Below are positions 1 to 7,441 of a DNA stretch of 64,000 nucleotides, in pieces. The notes beneath the pieces were generated by a model. It was not told the origin of the DNA and searched no databases. It worked only from the letters and a program-made list of their open reading frames with translations. A program made the position numbers and the translations under genes. Origin of the DNA: Bacteroidales bacterium UBA5433 (GTDB lineage: Bacteria > Bacteroidota > Bacteroidia > Bacteroidales > UBA932); contig DIRP01000002.1 of assembly GCA_002427525.1 (NCBI GenBank), forward strand, positions 2,592 through 66,591, in the 5' to 3' direction. Position 1 is the stretch's first letter; each line of letters opens with the position of its first letter.

Positions 1-354
1 CCTCCCTTTTCGGGAGCCAATGTTTTCCTTTGCCGATACAGTCCATTGCCTTTTTCTGCCACAACCTCTTTTTACAGTAGTATTTCAAGGTAGCAGGTAG
101 CAGGTAGCAGGTAGCAGGTAGCAGGTAGCAGGATTTGCTCCATCTCCTATATCGCATTGTAACATTGCTACTTACGCACTCTTGTTATGTGCTGCTTCTT
201 CTAACGTCGTTTACCCATTTCTTCAACAACCTTGTTACTTAACACCTGATTTTATAAAAAATGGCTTTTTCTTAAGAGAACGACACAGTTTGACGTAGAG
301 AGCGTTTTCTTTTGTAGAAAACCATTATTCTTTAATCTTTAAACTTAGTATGTT
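1..354. other. Non-coding lead-in
   Basis: No convincing reading frame covers this stretch. It holds a 7-bp tandem repeat (89-132) and then AT-rich sequence leading to the lipoprotein at 355. I see no clear TAnnTTTG -7 element, tRNA or strong terminator in it. It may be the 3' side of an intergenic region that begins before the window. Confidence 0.5.
89..132. repeat. 7-bp tandem repeat, GGTAGCA x6
   Basis: Six perfect copies of GGTAGCA run from 89 to 130, followed by a partial GG. The unit is too short and has no spacers, so it is not a CRISPR array. It lies outside any gene I can support, about 220 bp before the lipoprotein start. Perfect short repeats of this kind tend to change copy number by slippage. 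Confidence 0.9.
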
Positions 355-807
355 ATGAAAAAATCTATCTTACTTTTAGCCGGATTGGCTTTATGGCTGT
401 TCGCCTGTGTTCCGCAGGACGCTACAAACTCGAATTCTTATACCCAAGAACAACTAGAAGTACTGCAAGTGCTGAACGGTACGTTTGTCTCTGATGCTGA
501 TCCTGACATTGTTATAATTATCGAAAGCTACAGCAAACCTAGAGAGATTGTTTTTGGTGAAGAAAAATTTACCTATGTGCACGGTGAAATGATTAACCCC
601 GATGACCTTTCATTAAGTATATATTTTATTATTTCAGACGATGGTGAAACCTTTACGATGTTTGGCACTGGGTTTATTGATGACGAACCCTTTAACAAGT
701 TTATACTTTATGATATAGTAATTTTATCTAACTCTTCTTTTAAAATTAAGGAGAAAGGTGATGATGCTTATAATCCTTACTGGATCTATTTTGTGAAAAT
801 TTACTAA
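355..807 (+). CDS. Small predicted lipoprotein
   Basis: This 150-residue protein starts with a lysine pair and a hydrophobic stretch ending in a lipobox (LFAC, Cys18), so it is probably exported and lipid-anchored. The mature part is acidic and rich in Ile, Phe and Tyr, consistent with a small beta-sheet domain. I do not recognise the family. The gene is AT-rich compared with the oxidoreductase that follows, and it stands alone: the next real start (920) is 113 bp on. Function unknown. Confidence that it is a real gene is high because of the clean signal sequence. Confidence 0.8.
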   Translation: MKKSILLLAGLALWLFACVPQDATNSNSYTQEQLEVLQVLNGTFVSDADPDIVIIIESYSKPREIVFGEEKFTYVHGEMINPDDLSLSIYFIISDDGETFTMFGTGFIDDEPFNKFILYDIVILSNSSFKIKEKGDDAYNPYWIYFVKIY

Positions 808-919
808 TACAATTAATTAAATCGTATAGTCGCACCCGGCTCCTCTCTTGCTGACACTTTCTTTTTTGGATAACTTGTGTAGAAGACCTACTTTTATACC
901 ATTCAAACCCTTATATATT

Positions 920-2614
920 ATGGACACAAAAAGAATTGTAGTTATAGGCGGATCGGCAGCCGGTCCCAAAGCGGCCTCCAGGGCCAGGCGGATGGATGAA
1001 CACGCCCAGATCACGCTCATTCAAAAATCGGCAGAATTGTCTATGGCTTCGTGTGGTTATCCCTACTACGTAGGCGGATTTTTTGACGACAGAGACCAGT
1101 TGCTTTGTTCTCCGGCCGGTGTGGTACGGGATTCCAGGTTCTTCTGGAACGCCAAACGTATAGATACAAAAGTGCGTACAGAAGTCACCAAAGTGGACCC
1201 CATAGCTAAAGAAGTTTTCTTTAAAAATTTGGATACCGGAGAAACCGGATCGTTGCCTTACGATAAATTGGTCATTGCTACCGGGGCTACCCCCCGTAAA
1301 CCACCCGTACCGGGTATTGAACTGGACGGCATCACTACCTTGCAATCTATGCAAGACGCCGATTTCTTACGGAAAATAAGTGACGATGGCGTCATCAAAA
1401 AAGCCGTGGTCATTGGCGGAGGGTTGATTGGTATAGAAACGTGCGAAGCACTCCACTTAGCCGGTATAGACATCACCCTGGTAGAGATGCTGCCCCAATT
1501 GCTCACTTTCCTGGACATGCAAATGGCCATGTTGGTAGAAGGGTACGTGCGGACAAAAGCCAACGTTATTCTGGAAAACGGTGTGGCGGCCTTCTTAGGT
1601 GAAAACGGTAAATTGACCGGCGTAAAACTGCAAAACGGTACAGAAATACCATGCCAGCTGGCTGTCGTGGCTATTGGTGTAATTCCCAACGTAGGCCTGG
1701 CTCGCAGCATGGGTATTACCATTGGCGAGCGCGGAGGTATTGTGGTAAATAAATACATGCAAACCAACCTGGAAGACGTTTATGCAGTAGGTGATTGTGT
1801 AGAAACCAACAACCTGATTACAGGCGTACAAGTACACGCTCCGTTTGGAGACTTAGCCAACTTGCAAGGACGTGTGGCCGGTGAGAATATCATTTGCGGC
1901 AATGTAAAAGAATTCCCCGGCACCATACAAACGGGTATTTGCAAGGTGTTTGATTACGGCGTAGGCTCTACGGGTCTGTCCGAACAAAATGCCCAACGCA
2001 ACAACATCACCAATTACGAAACCACCTACAACGCCAGTTTGGATAAGCCCGGCTTTATGCAGGGACGACTGCTGGTTACCAAATTGCTGGCAGATAAAAC
2101 TTCCCGCAAAATCCTGGGTGCACAGGTACTGGGCCCCGGTGACGTAGGCAAACAAATAGCCATCTGGGCCATGGCTATCCAAAACAACATGACGGTGGAC
2201 CAAATGTGCAACGCAGACCTGCCGTACGCACCGCCGTTCTCCCTGGCTATCGACCACAGCATTGCCTCGGCTCATGTCATGCAGAACAAGCTGGATGGAC
2301 TCATGGACGGTATCAACGCCTTTGAACTGAAAGAGTTGCTGAAGAAAGAAGAGAAAATGTTGCTGCTGGACGTTCGGAATCCGGATGAGTTTGAAGCTAT
2401 GCGACTGGGTATTGGCGAGGTACTTATCCCACTGGGTCAGCTGCGTGCACGTCTGAACGAACTACCTAAAGACAAAGACACACTGATTGTTACGTGGTGT
2501 AAAATTTCCCTGAGGGGGTACGAAGCCGCACTCATCCTCAAGTCATACGGATATACCAACGTGAAGGTATTGGAAGGCGGCCTCATGGCCTGGCCTTTTG
2601 GCCGGGAACGCTAA
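920..2614 (+). CDS. CoA-disulfide reductase-like flavoenzyme with C-terminal rhodanese domain
   Basis: A 564-residue FAD/NAD(P)H enzyme of the pyridine nucleotide-disulfide oxidoreductase family. The N-terminal dinucleotide fold opens with VVIGGSAAG. The single redox cysteine typical of CoA-disulfide reductases is Cys45 in SMASCGYPYY. A second nucleotide fold (AVVIGGGLIGIE) and the dimerisation domain follow. The last ~100 residues form a rhodanese domain with a candidate persulfide cysteine at 527 (TWCKISLRGYEA). Such fusions handle CoA persulfides, polysulfides or CoA disulfide in sulfur or redox metabolism; the substrate here is not certain. The start is placed at the ATG at 920 because the open frame upstream to 848 only begins with TTG and its extra 24 residues do not fit the family. 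Confidence 0.88.
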   Translation: MDTKRIVVIGGSAAGPKAASRARRMDEHAQITLIQKSAELSMASCGYPYYVGGFFDDRDQLLCSPAGVVRDSRFFWNAKRIDTKVRTEVTKVDPIAKEVFFKNLDTGETGSLPYDKLVIATGATPRKPPVPGIELDGITTLQSMQDADFLRKISDDGVIKKAVVIGGGLIGIETCEALHLAGIDITLVEMLPQLLTFLDMQMAMLVEGYVRTKANVILENGVAAFLGENGKLTGVKLQNGTEIPCQLAVVAIGVIPNVGLARSMGITIGERGGIVVNKYMQTNLEDVYAVGDCVETNNLITGVQVHAPFGDLANLQGRVAGENIICGNVKEFPGTIQTGICKVFDYGVGSTGLSEQNAQRNNITNYETTYNASLDKPGFMQGRLLVTKLLADKTSRKILGAQVLGPGDVGKQIAIWAMAIQNNMTVDQMCNADLPYAPPFSLAIDHSIASAHVMQNKLDGLMDGINAFELKELLKKEEKMLLLDVRNPDEFEAMRLGIGEVLIPLGQLRARLNELPKDKDTLIVTWCKISLRGYEAALILKSYGYTNVKVLEGGLMAWPFGRER

Positions 2615-2700
2615 GAAAGCGTAACCTGTCAACGATTTGCAAATTATCGAGTACAAGAAATAGAAGCAAATCAGTTAGATTACAATTTAAGTAATAATAT

Positions 2701-2724
2701 TGTAATAAAAGTAGCTTTATTACA
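2701..2724. promoter_or_regulatory. Palindrome upstream of the Fic gene (possible operator)
   Basis: Perfect 9-bp inverted repeat TGTAATAAA / TTTATTACA with the spacer AGTAGC. It ends 10 bp before the probable -7 element of the Fic gene. Position and symmetry suggest a regulator-binding site; the binding protein is unknown. Confidence 0.5.
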
Positions 2725-2734
2725 TAAATTTAGT

Positions 2735-2742
2735 TATTTTTG
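2735..2742 (+). promoter_or_regulatory. -7 promoter element of the Fic gene
   Basis: TATTTTTG matches the Bacteroidetes -7 consensus TAnnTTTG, 27 bp before the ATG at 2770. No good -33 TTTG lies at the usual 19-bp distance; the palindrome at 2701-2724 occupies that area. Confidence 0.5.
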
Positions 2743-2769
2743 TAATCAAACTGACAGGAGACATCAATT

Positions 2770-3885
2770 ATGCAGTACGATATAAAAGATGCAGTAAATT
2801 ACCATTATGGGAATTTTCCGCCAAAAGAAATTCATTATTCAACTTTCATTAATGAGTTATTAGGAGCTACCGATGCACTTGCTCGTTATGATCAGATGTT
2901 GAAAAACATGCATAACAATCAGATCCTGTTAGCCCCGTTGCGTAACAGAGAGGCTCTGTTGTCATCGCGTATTGAAGGGACGATAAGTACAATGGATGAG
3001 GTTTTGCAATATGAAGCAGATGATGATGGAACAGCTTCAGTTAAAGCAAAAACTGATGTTATAGAAATTGTACTTTATCAACGAGCATTAAAGAATGCAC
3101 AGCAGGTGCTGGATTCTGATTATCGGTTAACGGTTAATTTTATCAGGCAACTTCATCAACAGCTTCTTTTTGCCGGCAGAGGAGCAAGTAAATCACCGGG
3201 TGAGTTTAAAACATCTCAAAATTATCTTGCAGACAAATTGAGGAGGAAAATTGAATACGTTCCCATTAGTCCGGAACATTTGCAGGAGGGAATGGACAAG
3301 CTGATGGATTTTTCTGTTGACAGCAATTATCCCCCTTTGGTAAAAACGGCTATTATCCATCTTGAGTTTGAAGCACTTCATCCTTTTCAAGATGGTAATG
3401 GCAGAATAGGAAGGATGTTGATAACGTTGCATTTGTGGCTGGAAAAGATACTGTCACAGCCATTTTTTTATATCAGTGATTATTTTGACCAGAATAAAGA
3501 GGCGTATATAAAGGCAATGAGAAACGTTTCCAGAACAGGGGATTGGAATGATTGGATTCGTTTTTTCTTAGAAGCTGTGAGAGTTCAGGCAATTGCCAAC
3601 TTGAAAATATTGGAAGAGATTCAGATACTATATGAAAATATGAAGCAGGAGTTTGCATCACTACTGTCTTCAAAGTGGAATATCGAAATTTTAGATTTTC
3701 TATTTACTAATCCTGTTTTCCGCAATAACAAATTTGTTGGTAGTATTGGAATACCAAATGCAACTGCAGCAATTATTATTAAAAAGTTAGTTGATGCCGG
3801 ATTATTGGCTAAGAAAGAAGAATCCTCCGGAAGGAAAGCAGCACTCTATTCATTTGAACCCTTGATGAACTTGGTAAGGGTGTAA
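2770..3885 (+). CDS. Fic family protein (probable AMP-transferase)
   Basis: This 371-residue protein carries the full Fic active-site motif at residues 204-216 (HPFQDGNGRIGR), with catalytic His204 and the phosphate-binding GNGR loop. An inhibitory helix motif SxxxEG (Ser65 to Gly70) lies N-terminal to the Fic core, the arrangement of self-inhibited class II Fic proteins. The C-terminal ~90 residues look like a winged helix. Such enzymes usually transfer AMP from ATP to a hydroxyl on a target protein; the target cannot be read from sequence. No separate antitoxin gene is adjacent. The gene is AT-rich like the AbiE genes nearby and converges on the aldehyde dehydrogenase with only 7 bp between them. 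Confidence 0.92.
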   Translation: MQYDIKDAVNYHYGNFPPKEIHYSTFINELLGATDALARYDQMLKNMHNNQILLAPLRNREALLSSRIEGTISTMDEVLQYEADDDGTASVKAKTDVIEIVLYQRALKNAQQVLDSDYRLTVNFIRQLHQQLLFAGRGASKSPGEFKTSQNYLADKLRRKIEYVPISPEHLQEGMDKLMDFSVDSNYPPLVKTAIIHLEFEALHPFQDGNGRIGRMLITLHLWLEKILSQPFFYISDYFDQNKEAYIKAMRNVSRTGDWNDWIRFFLEAVRVQAIANLKILEEIQILYENMKQEFASLLSSKWNIEILDFLFTNPVFRNNKFVGSIGIPNATAAIIIKKLVDAGLLAKKEESSGRKAALYSFEPLMNLVRV

Positions 3886-3892
3886 GAAATGA

Positions 3893-5257
3893 TCAACGGA
3901 TGATTTTTTTAAGCCGGGACATTTTTTTATCGGAGTAAGGCGGGTATTTCCAGTCAGGTTCGCCCCAGGTGGCTTTCTTTACGATTGATTTTTGATGAGA
4001 GAAGGTTTGAAATCCAAAGGCTCCATGATAATTCCCAATGCCTGAATTTCCGATCCCACCAAAAGGAAGGTAATCACTTGTGATGTGCATTATCGTATCG
4101 TTGATACAGCCGCCACCAAAAGAGAGTAGCTGCAAAAATTTGTCTTTCTCATCTTTATTTTTTGTAAATAAATACGCGGCTAAGGGTTTTTCTCCTTTCC
4201 TGATTTTTTGCAATACGGCGTCGTAATTGGAATAGGGTAGAACAGGTAAAACGGGGCCAAAAATTTCTTCCTGCATTACAGCGTCTTCCCATGTGACATT
4301 GTCCATAAGGGTGGGTTGGATGTACAAAGTGTCTTCATTATGATTGCCGCCATATACTATTTTTGAGTTGTCTGTTAATCCTAAAATACGGTCATAGTTT
4401 CGTTTGTTGATAATGCTTACATAATGTGCTGCTCCGTCTGTATATTGGATTTCATCCAACTTTTCTTTCAGTAACTGTAAGAGCCTCGGCTTTACGGATT
4501 CTTCTACCAACAGGTAGTCAGGTGCTATACAGGTTTGCCCTCCGTTTAAGAATTTGCCCCAAATAATGCGTTTTGCGGCTACTTCCAAATTGGCAGTTTG
4601 GGTAACGATAGCGGGGGACTTCCCGCCTAGTTCTAACGTTACAGGCACTAAGTTTTTAGCAGCCGCCTGGTAAATGATTTTTCCAACCTTGGGACTTCCG
4701 GTGAAGAAGATTTTATCAAACCTAAGTTTCAACAATTCCGAGGTTTCAGGAATACCTCCTTCCACAGCATATAAGTAGTTTGAGGGAAAATGGTTGTTTA
4801 TTAGTTCGGTGATAAGCTGCATGGTATTTTGGGGCAGTTCGCTTGGTTTTATAATACACGTGTTACCTGCAGCAATAGAACTTACCACAGGAATGAACGT
4901 AAGGTAGTAGGGATAATTCCAGGCTCCAATGATCAATGTACAGCCTAAAGGATCGTTGTAGATATAGCTTTTTCCCGGTTGCAATTTGAGGACAGTTTTT
5001 ACTTTTTTTGGTTTGCTAAGCCTGTCAAGATTTTTTAGAAAGAAATCAATTTCATTGTAAATGAGGCTTATTTCATTTAAAAAAGTATCGAAGGAGCCTT
5101 TGCGAAAGTCTTTATAAATAGCTTGGTAAAGTTTGCTTTCGTTATCTTTTAGAATGTTTTTCAGTTTCAATAAAGTTGCTTTTCTGAAAGCAACGTCTTT
5201 TGTTTTGTGGGTATTGAAAAACTCTTTTTGTGCCAGAAAAATGTTATTAATATTCAT
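3893..5257 (-). CDS. Aldehyde dehydrogenase (class 3-like)
   Basis: A 454-residue NAD(P)-dependent aldehyde dehydrogenase that oxidises an aldehyde to the acid. The general-base glutamate is Glu209 in LELGGKSP and the nucleophile Cys243 is in GGQTCIAPDY; the cofactor-fold motif FTGSPKVGK precedes them. Length and the compact N-terminus match the short class 3 / fatty aldehyde dehydrogenase group rather than the ~500-residue class 1/2 enzymes. It is a single gene between Fic and AbiE. Minus-strand TACTTTTG (5299-5306) is a plausible -7 element. Substrate unknown. Confidence 0.9.
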   Translation of the reverse strand: MNINNIFLAQKEFFNTHKTKDVAFRKATLLKLKNILKDNESKLYQAIYKDFRKGSFDTFLNEISLIYNEIDFFLKNLDRLSKPKKVKTVLKLQPGKSYIYNDPLGCTLIIGAWNYPYYLTFIPVVSSIAAGNTCIIKPSELPQNTMQLITELINNHFPSNYLYAVEGGIPETSELLKLRFDKIFFTGSPKVGKIIYQAAAKNLVPVTLELGGKSPAIVTQTANLEVAAKRIIWGKFLNGGQTCIAPDYLLVEESVKPRLLQLLKEKLDEIQYTDGAAHYVSIINKRNYDRILGLTDNSKIVYGGNHNEDTLYIQPTLMDNVTWEDAVMQEEIFGPVLPVLPYSNYDAVLQKIRKGEKPLAAYLFTKNKDEKDKFLQLLSFGGGCINDTIMHITSDYLPFGGIGNSGIGNYHGAFGFQTFSHQKSIVKKATWGEPDWKYPPYSDKKMSRLKKIIR

Positions 5258-5298
5258 GTTGCCTGGTCATTATTTTAGGAATGCCTGTTTTGGCTGTT

Positions 5299-5306
5299 CA
5301 AAAGTA
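5299..5306 (-). promoter_or_regulatory. -7 element of the aldehyde dehydrogenase gene
   Basis: Minus-strand TACTTTTG fits TAnnTTTG, about 40 bp before the ATG at 5257. No clear -33 element at the usual spacing. Confidence 0.4.
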
Positions 5307-5334
5307 GGCATTTTCTAAATTTTAAAAAGACAAA

Positions 5335-5365
5335 ATTGAATCTACAAGAAAATATATTAAGTTTG
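5335..5365 (+). promoter_or_regulatory. abiE promoter (-33 and -7)
   Basis: ATTG at 5335-5338 (TTG of the -33 box), exactly 19 bp, then TAAGTTTG at 5358-5365. This matches the Bacteroidetes layout TTTG-N19-TAnnTTTG with one deviation. Transcription would begin inside the inverted repeat that follows. Confidence 0.65.
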
Positions 5366-5366
5366 C

Positions 5367-5405
5367 AACTGCAATAGGGGCGACATTTAGACCCCTATCG
5401 CAATT
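5367..5405. promoter_or_regulatory. Inverted repeat at the abiE transcription start (probable AbiEi operator)
   Basis: Left arm AACTGCAATAGGGG (5367-5380) and right arm CCCCTATCGCAATT (5392-5405) match at 12 of 14 positions across an 11-bp spacer. AbiEi antitoxins studied elsewhere repress their own promoter by binding inverted repeats, and this one sits directly after the -7 box and 13 bp before the abiEi ATG. Confidence 0.6.
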
Positions 5406-5418
5406 ATATACTAAAGAA

Positions 5419-6228
5419 ATGGCAGAAAAATATAAATATTTAGACTCCTTTATTGATGCACAAAGGGCAAATGGTAAATATAATTTTACCACGGAAAACC
5501 TGCATACTCAATTAGATGTTTCGGAAAACGCTTTAAAAAAATCATTACAACGACTAAAAAATCAAGGAGAAGTAGTGATGATTCGACGTGGTTTTTATGT
5601 TATTGTTCCTCCGGAATATAGAGCTAAGGGTATTATTCCAACCAACCTTTATATAAACGACTTGATGAAATTTCTAAATAGGGATTATTATGTAGGTCTA
5701 TTAAATGCTGCTGCCTACCACGGTGCAGCCCATCAACAACCCCAAAGCTATTCTATCATAACCAAAGGTATTACTTTAAGACCCATTAGAAATCATAAAG
5801 TTAGTATAGCCTTTTATATTAAAAAAGAGTGGGACAAGAAGGATATTATGAAAAGAAAGGTAGATAGTGGATATATCAATATATCATCTCCTGAATTAAC
5901 GTCATTAGACTTAGTCAGTTATTATAAAGAAGCGGGTGGCTTTAACCGGGTGGCTACTATCATAGAAGAATTGAAAGAAGCAATGCAAGTGGACATATTG
6001 ATTGAAACAGCAAGAAAATATGAAGAAGTCGCAGTTGTTCAGCGCTTGGGCTATATTTTAGAATACGTTATAGAAGAGCATGAGTTAAGTAATGGATTGT
6101 ACAACTATCTTGAATCTGTAAGTTATTATCCAACTTTATTACGTCCCCAAAGAAAGAAATCTGAGAATATGATAACCGGAAACAGATGGAAAATTGTGCG
6201 TAACGTAGAAATAGAATCAGATATATGA
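5419..6228 (+). CDS. abiEi: AbiEi-type antitoxin / autorepressor
   Basis: This 269-residue protein opens with a winged-helix domain (residues ~1-70, with an RRGFYVIVPPEY wing) and continues with the AbiEi antitoxin fold (YYVGLLNAAAYHGAAHQQPQ, then the SPELTSLDLVSYY region). AbiEi proteins neutralise the AbiEii nucleotidyltransferase of type IV toxin-antitoxin systems and repress their own operon. The stop overlaps the next ATG by 4 bp (ATGA), giving translational coupling of antitoxin before toxin. The assignment rests on fold motifs plus the unmistakable partner. The gene is AT-rich, as expected for transferred defence genes. Confidence 0.88.
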   Translation: MAEKYKYLDSFIDAQRANGKYNFTTENLHTQLDVSENALKKSLQRLKNQGEVVMIRRGFYVIVPPEYRAKGIIPTNLYINDLMKFLNRDYYVGLLNAAAYHGAAHQQPQSYSIITKGITLRPIRNHKVSIAFYIKKEWDKKDIMKRKVDSGYINISSPELTSLDLVSYYKEAGGFNRVATIIEELKEAMQVDILIETARKYEEVAVVQRLGYILEYVIEEHELSNGLYNYLESVSYYPTLLRPQRKKSENMITGNRWKIVRNVEIESDI

Positions 6229-7004
6229 TACCAAAATCATATATAACAGCATGGCAAAAGCAAGCACCTTGGCAGGAGAATTATCAGGTGGAGCAAGACT
6301 TAATCATACATCGCACCCTAATTGTATTGTTCAACGATGAATTTATCCGAGAACGTTTGGCTTTTCGCGGAGGGACAGCTTTGTATAAATTATTCTTAGC
6401 ACCCGCAGTAAGGTATTCAGAAGATATTGATTTAGTCCAGATAAAAGCAGAACCATTCGGTGCAATTATAGACAGAATCAGGGAGCTGCTTTTATTTTTG
6501 GGAAAACCTCGTATTAAGCAGAAAGAGCATAATAATATAATTGTATATAGTATCCAATCTGAAGAAAGTGTCCCCATGAAACTAAAAATAGAAGTTAATA
6601 CCAGGGAACATTTTTCGGTTTATGGGTTACAAAATGTTCCAATGACATTAGAATCCGACTGGGAAAATGGAAAAGCATTAATTCCTACCTATAGATTGGA
6701 TGAATTGTTAGCGACTAAGGTTCGAGCCTTATATCAACGCAAAAAAGGACGTGATTTGTTTGATCTATGGTATGCTTTAAACAATGCACATGTTGATGTA
6801 GAGAAGGTCATTGAAGCGTTCAAATTCTATATGAAAGAAGAAGGAGGTCAAGTAACTCAAAAGGAATTTCTTGAAAACATGGAAAAGAAAATTGAAGATG
6901 ATGATTTTTTAGGAGATATGAAAGGATTGCTTCGAATTGGTATTGAGTACGATATAAACGGAGCATACGAATTTGTCAAAAAAGAAATATTAGAAAAGAT
7001 ATAA
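6225..7004 (+). CDS. abiEii: AbiEii-type nucleotidyltransferase toxin
   Basis: A 259-residue protein of the AbiEii / DUF1814 nucleotidyltransferase family. The GGTALYK motif (residues 49-55) is followed by YSEDIDLV with Asp67 and Asp69 as metal ligands, and further on by LLATKVRALYQRKKGRDLFD, a characteristic AbiEii block. Known relatives are toxins in type IV abortive-infection systems that modify RNA, in some cases by adding nucleotides to tRNA acceptor ends; the exact target here is not known. It overlaps abiEi by 4 bp. The 3' end lies in a triple 9-bp repeat that supplies a second in-frame stop. Confidence 0.9.
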   Translation: MIPKSYITAWQKQAPWQENYQVEQDLIIHRTLIVLFNDEFIRERLAFRGGTALYKLFLAPAVRYSEDIDLVQIKAEPFGAIIDRIRELLLFLGKPRIKQKEHNNIIVYSIQSEESVPMKLKIEVNTREHFSVYGLQNVPMTLESDWENGKALIPTYRLDELLATKVRALYQRKKGRDLFDLWYALNNAHVDVEKVIEAFKFYMKEEGGQVTQKEFLENMEKKIEDDDFLGDMKGLLRIGIEYDINGAYEFVKKEILEKI

Positions 7005-7020
7005 AAGATATAAAAGGTAT
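6994..7020. repeat. 9-bp tandem triplication over the abiEii stop codon
   Basis: Two copies of AAAAGATAT and one AAAAGGTAT lie head to tail. The abiEii stop TAA (7002-7004) is at the first junction, and the in-frame copy recreates TAA at 7011-7013. Confidence 0.85.
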
Positions 7021-7086
7021 GTAATTCAACATCCAAGTGGCTGACTATACTCCGTAATACCCAGTTATCAGAATTTTACTTCTTCA

Positions 7087-7103
7087 GTGATCCGGTTGGG
7101 ATT
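7087..7103. repeat. 17-bp copy of the tRNA-Arg 3' end (att-like)
   Basis: GTGATCCGGTTGGGATT is identical to 7278-7294, which covers the 3' end of the tRNA-Arg gene including the discriminator base. Integrative elements duplicate tRNA 3' ends of about this length on insertion. Only 190 bp separate the copies, so at most a collapsed remnant is present. Confidence 0.6.
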
Positions 7104-7240
7104 TGCTCCACCCGGAGGGTGTCGCACGTCCCTGGCGCTGCCGCGGGGCATCTTACAAGCTTAAGCCCCGGTCGCTTTGCGACCTGCGGACTTTTTCATT
7201 GCTGTCCTCGCTCAAGCGAGCTTGGCTCGGCCATCATTAA

Positions 7241-7273
7241 AAAAGCCCGGCAATCTGTGATTGCGGGGCTTTT
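7241..7273 (-). terminator. Rho-independent terminator after tRNA-Arg
   Basis: Arms AAAAGCCCGGCAATC (7241-7255) and GATTGCGGGGCTTTT (7259-7273) pair at 14 of 15 positions with a 3-nt loop. Read on the minus strand the stem ends in a run of six U (7239-7244), 5 bp downstream of the tRNA 3' end. Confidence 0.8.
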
Positions 7274-7278
7274 GCTTG

Positions 7279-7352
7279 TGATCCGGTTGGGATTCGAACC
7301 CAAGACCCACAGCTTAGAAGGCTGTTGCTCTGTCCAACTGAGCTACCGGACC
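7279..7352 (-). tRNA. tRNA-Arg (anticodon UCU)
   Basis: A complete 74-nt cloverleaf on the minus strand. The acceptor stem is GGTCCGG with CCGGATC (one G-U pair) and discriminator A; the D-arm contains AGCTCAGTTGGACAGAGC; the anticodon stem ACAGC/GCTGT holds loop CTTCTAA with anticodon TCT; the T-arm contains GGTTCGAATCC. CCA is not encoded. It reads AGA/AGG arginine codons. Its 3' end faces the AT-rich Fic/AbiE pocket, the usual side for integration of mobile DNA. Confidence 0.96.
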
Positions 7353-7441
7353 GGGGGCAGCAAAAGTACGGTATTTTTTTTTAAAAACCATACGTTACCT
7401 GGTGGATGGGGCTTCGCGTTGCGTGGTGCCGGAGAGGGTTC

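Larger units (their letters stand above)
7005..7278. other. Structured GC-rich gap between abiE and tRNA-Arg
   Basis: About 270 bp without a gene I can support. From 7087 the composition turns GC-rich. First comes a 17-bp copy of the tRNA-Arg 3' end (7087-7103), then successive hairpins: CACCC/GGGTG (7109-7121), GGGGC/GCCCC (7145-7169), GGTCGC/GCGACC (7170-7184, followed by TTTTT at 7192-7196) and CTCGCT/AGCGAG (7207-7220), then the tRNA terminator. It may be a repeat-element remnant or a structured RNA; no known family is recognised. The hairpin at 7170-7184 with its T run could end abiE transcription. Confidence 0.5.

Noticed and set aside
89..132. CRISPR array
   Set aside because: The unit is 7 bp with no spacers and there are no cas genes in the window.
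131..142. 12-bp match between 131-142 and 7099-7110 as a dispersed repeat
   Set aside because: A 12-bp identity is expected by chance in 64 kb and the flanks differ.
848..919. Longer start (TTG) for the CoA-disulfide reductase-like gene
   Set aside because: The added 24 residues do not resemble the family and the ATG at 920 opens directly onto the dinucleotide fold.
7087..7103. Second tRNA gene
   Set aside because: Only the 3' acceptor and T-arm edge are copied; the rest of the cloverleaf is missing.
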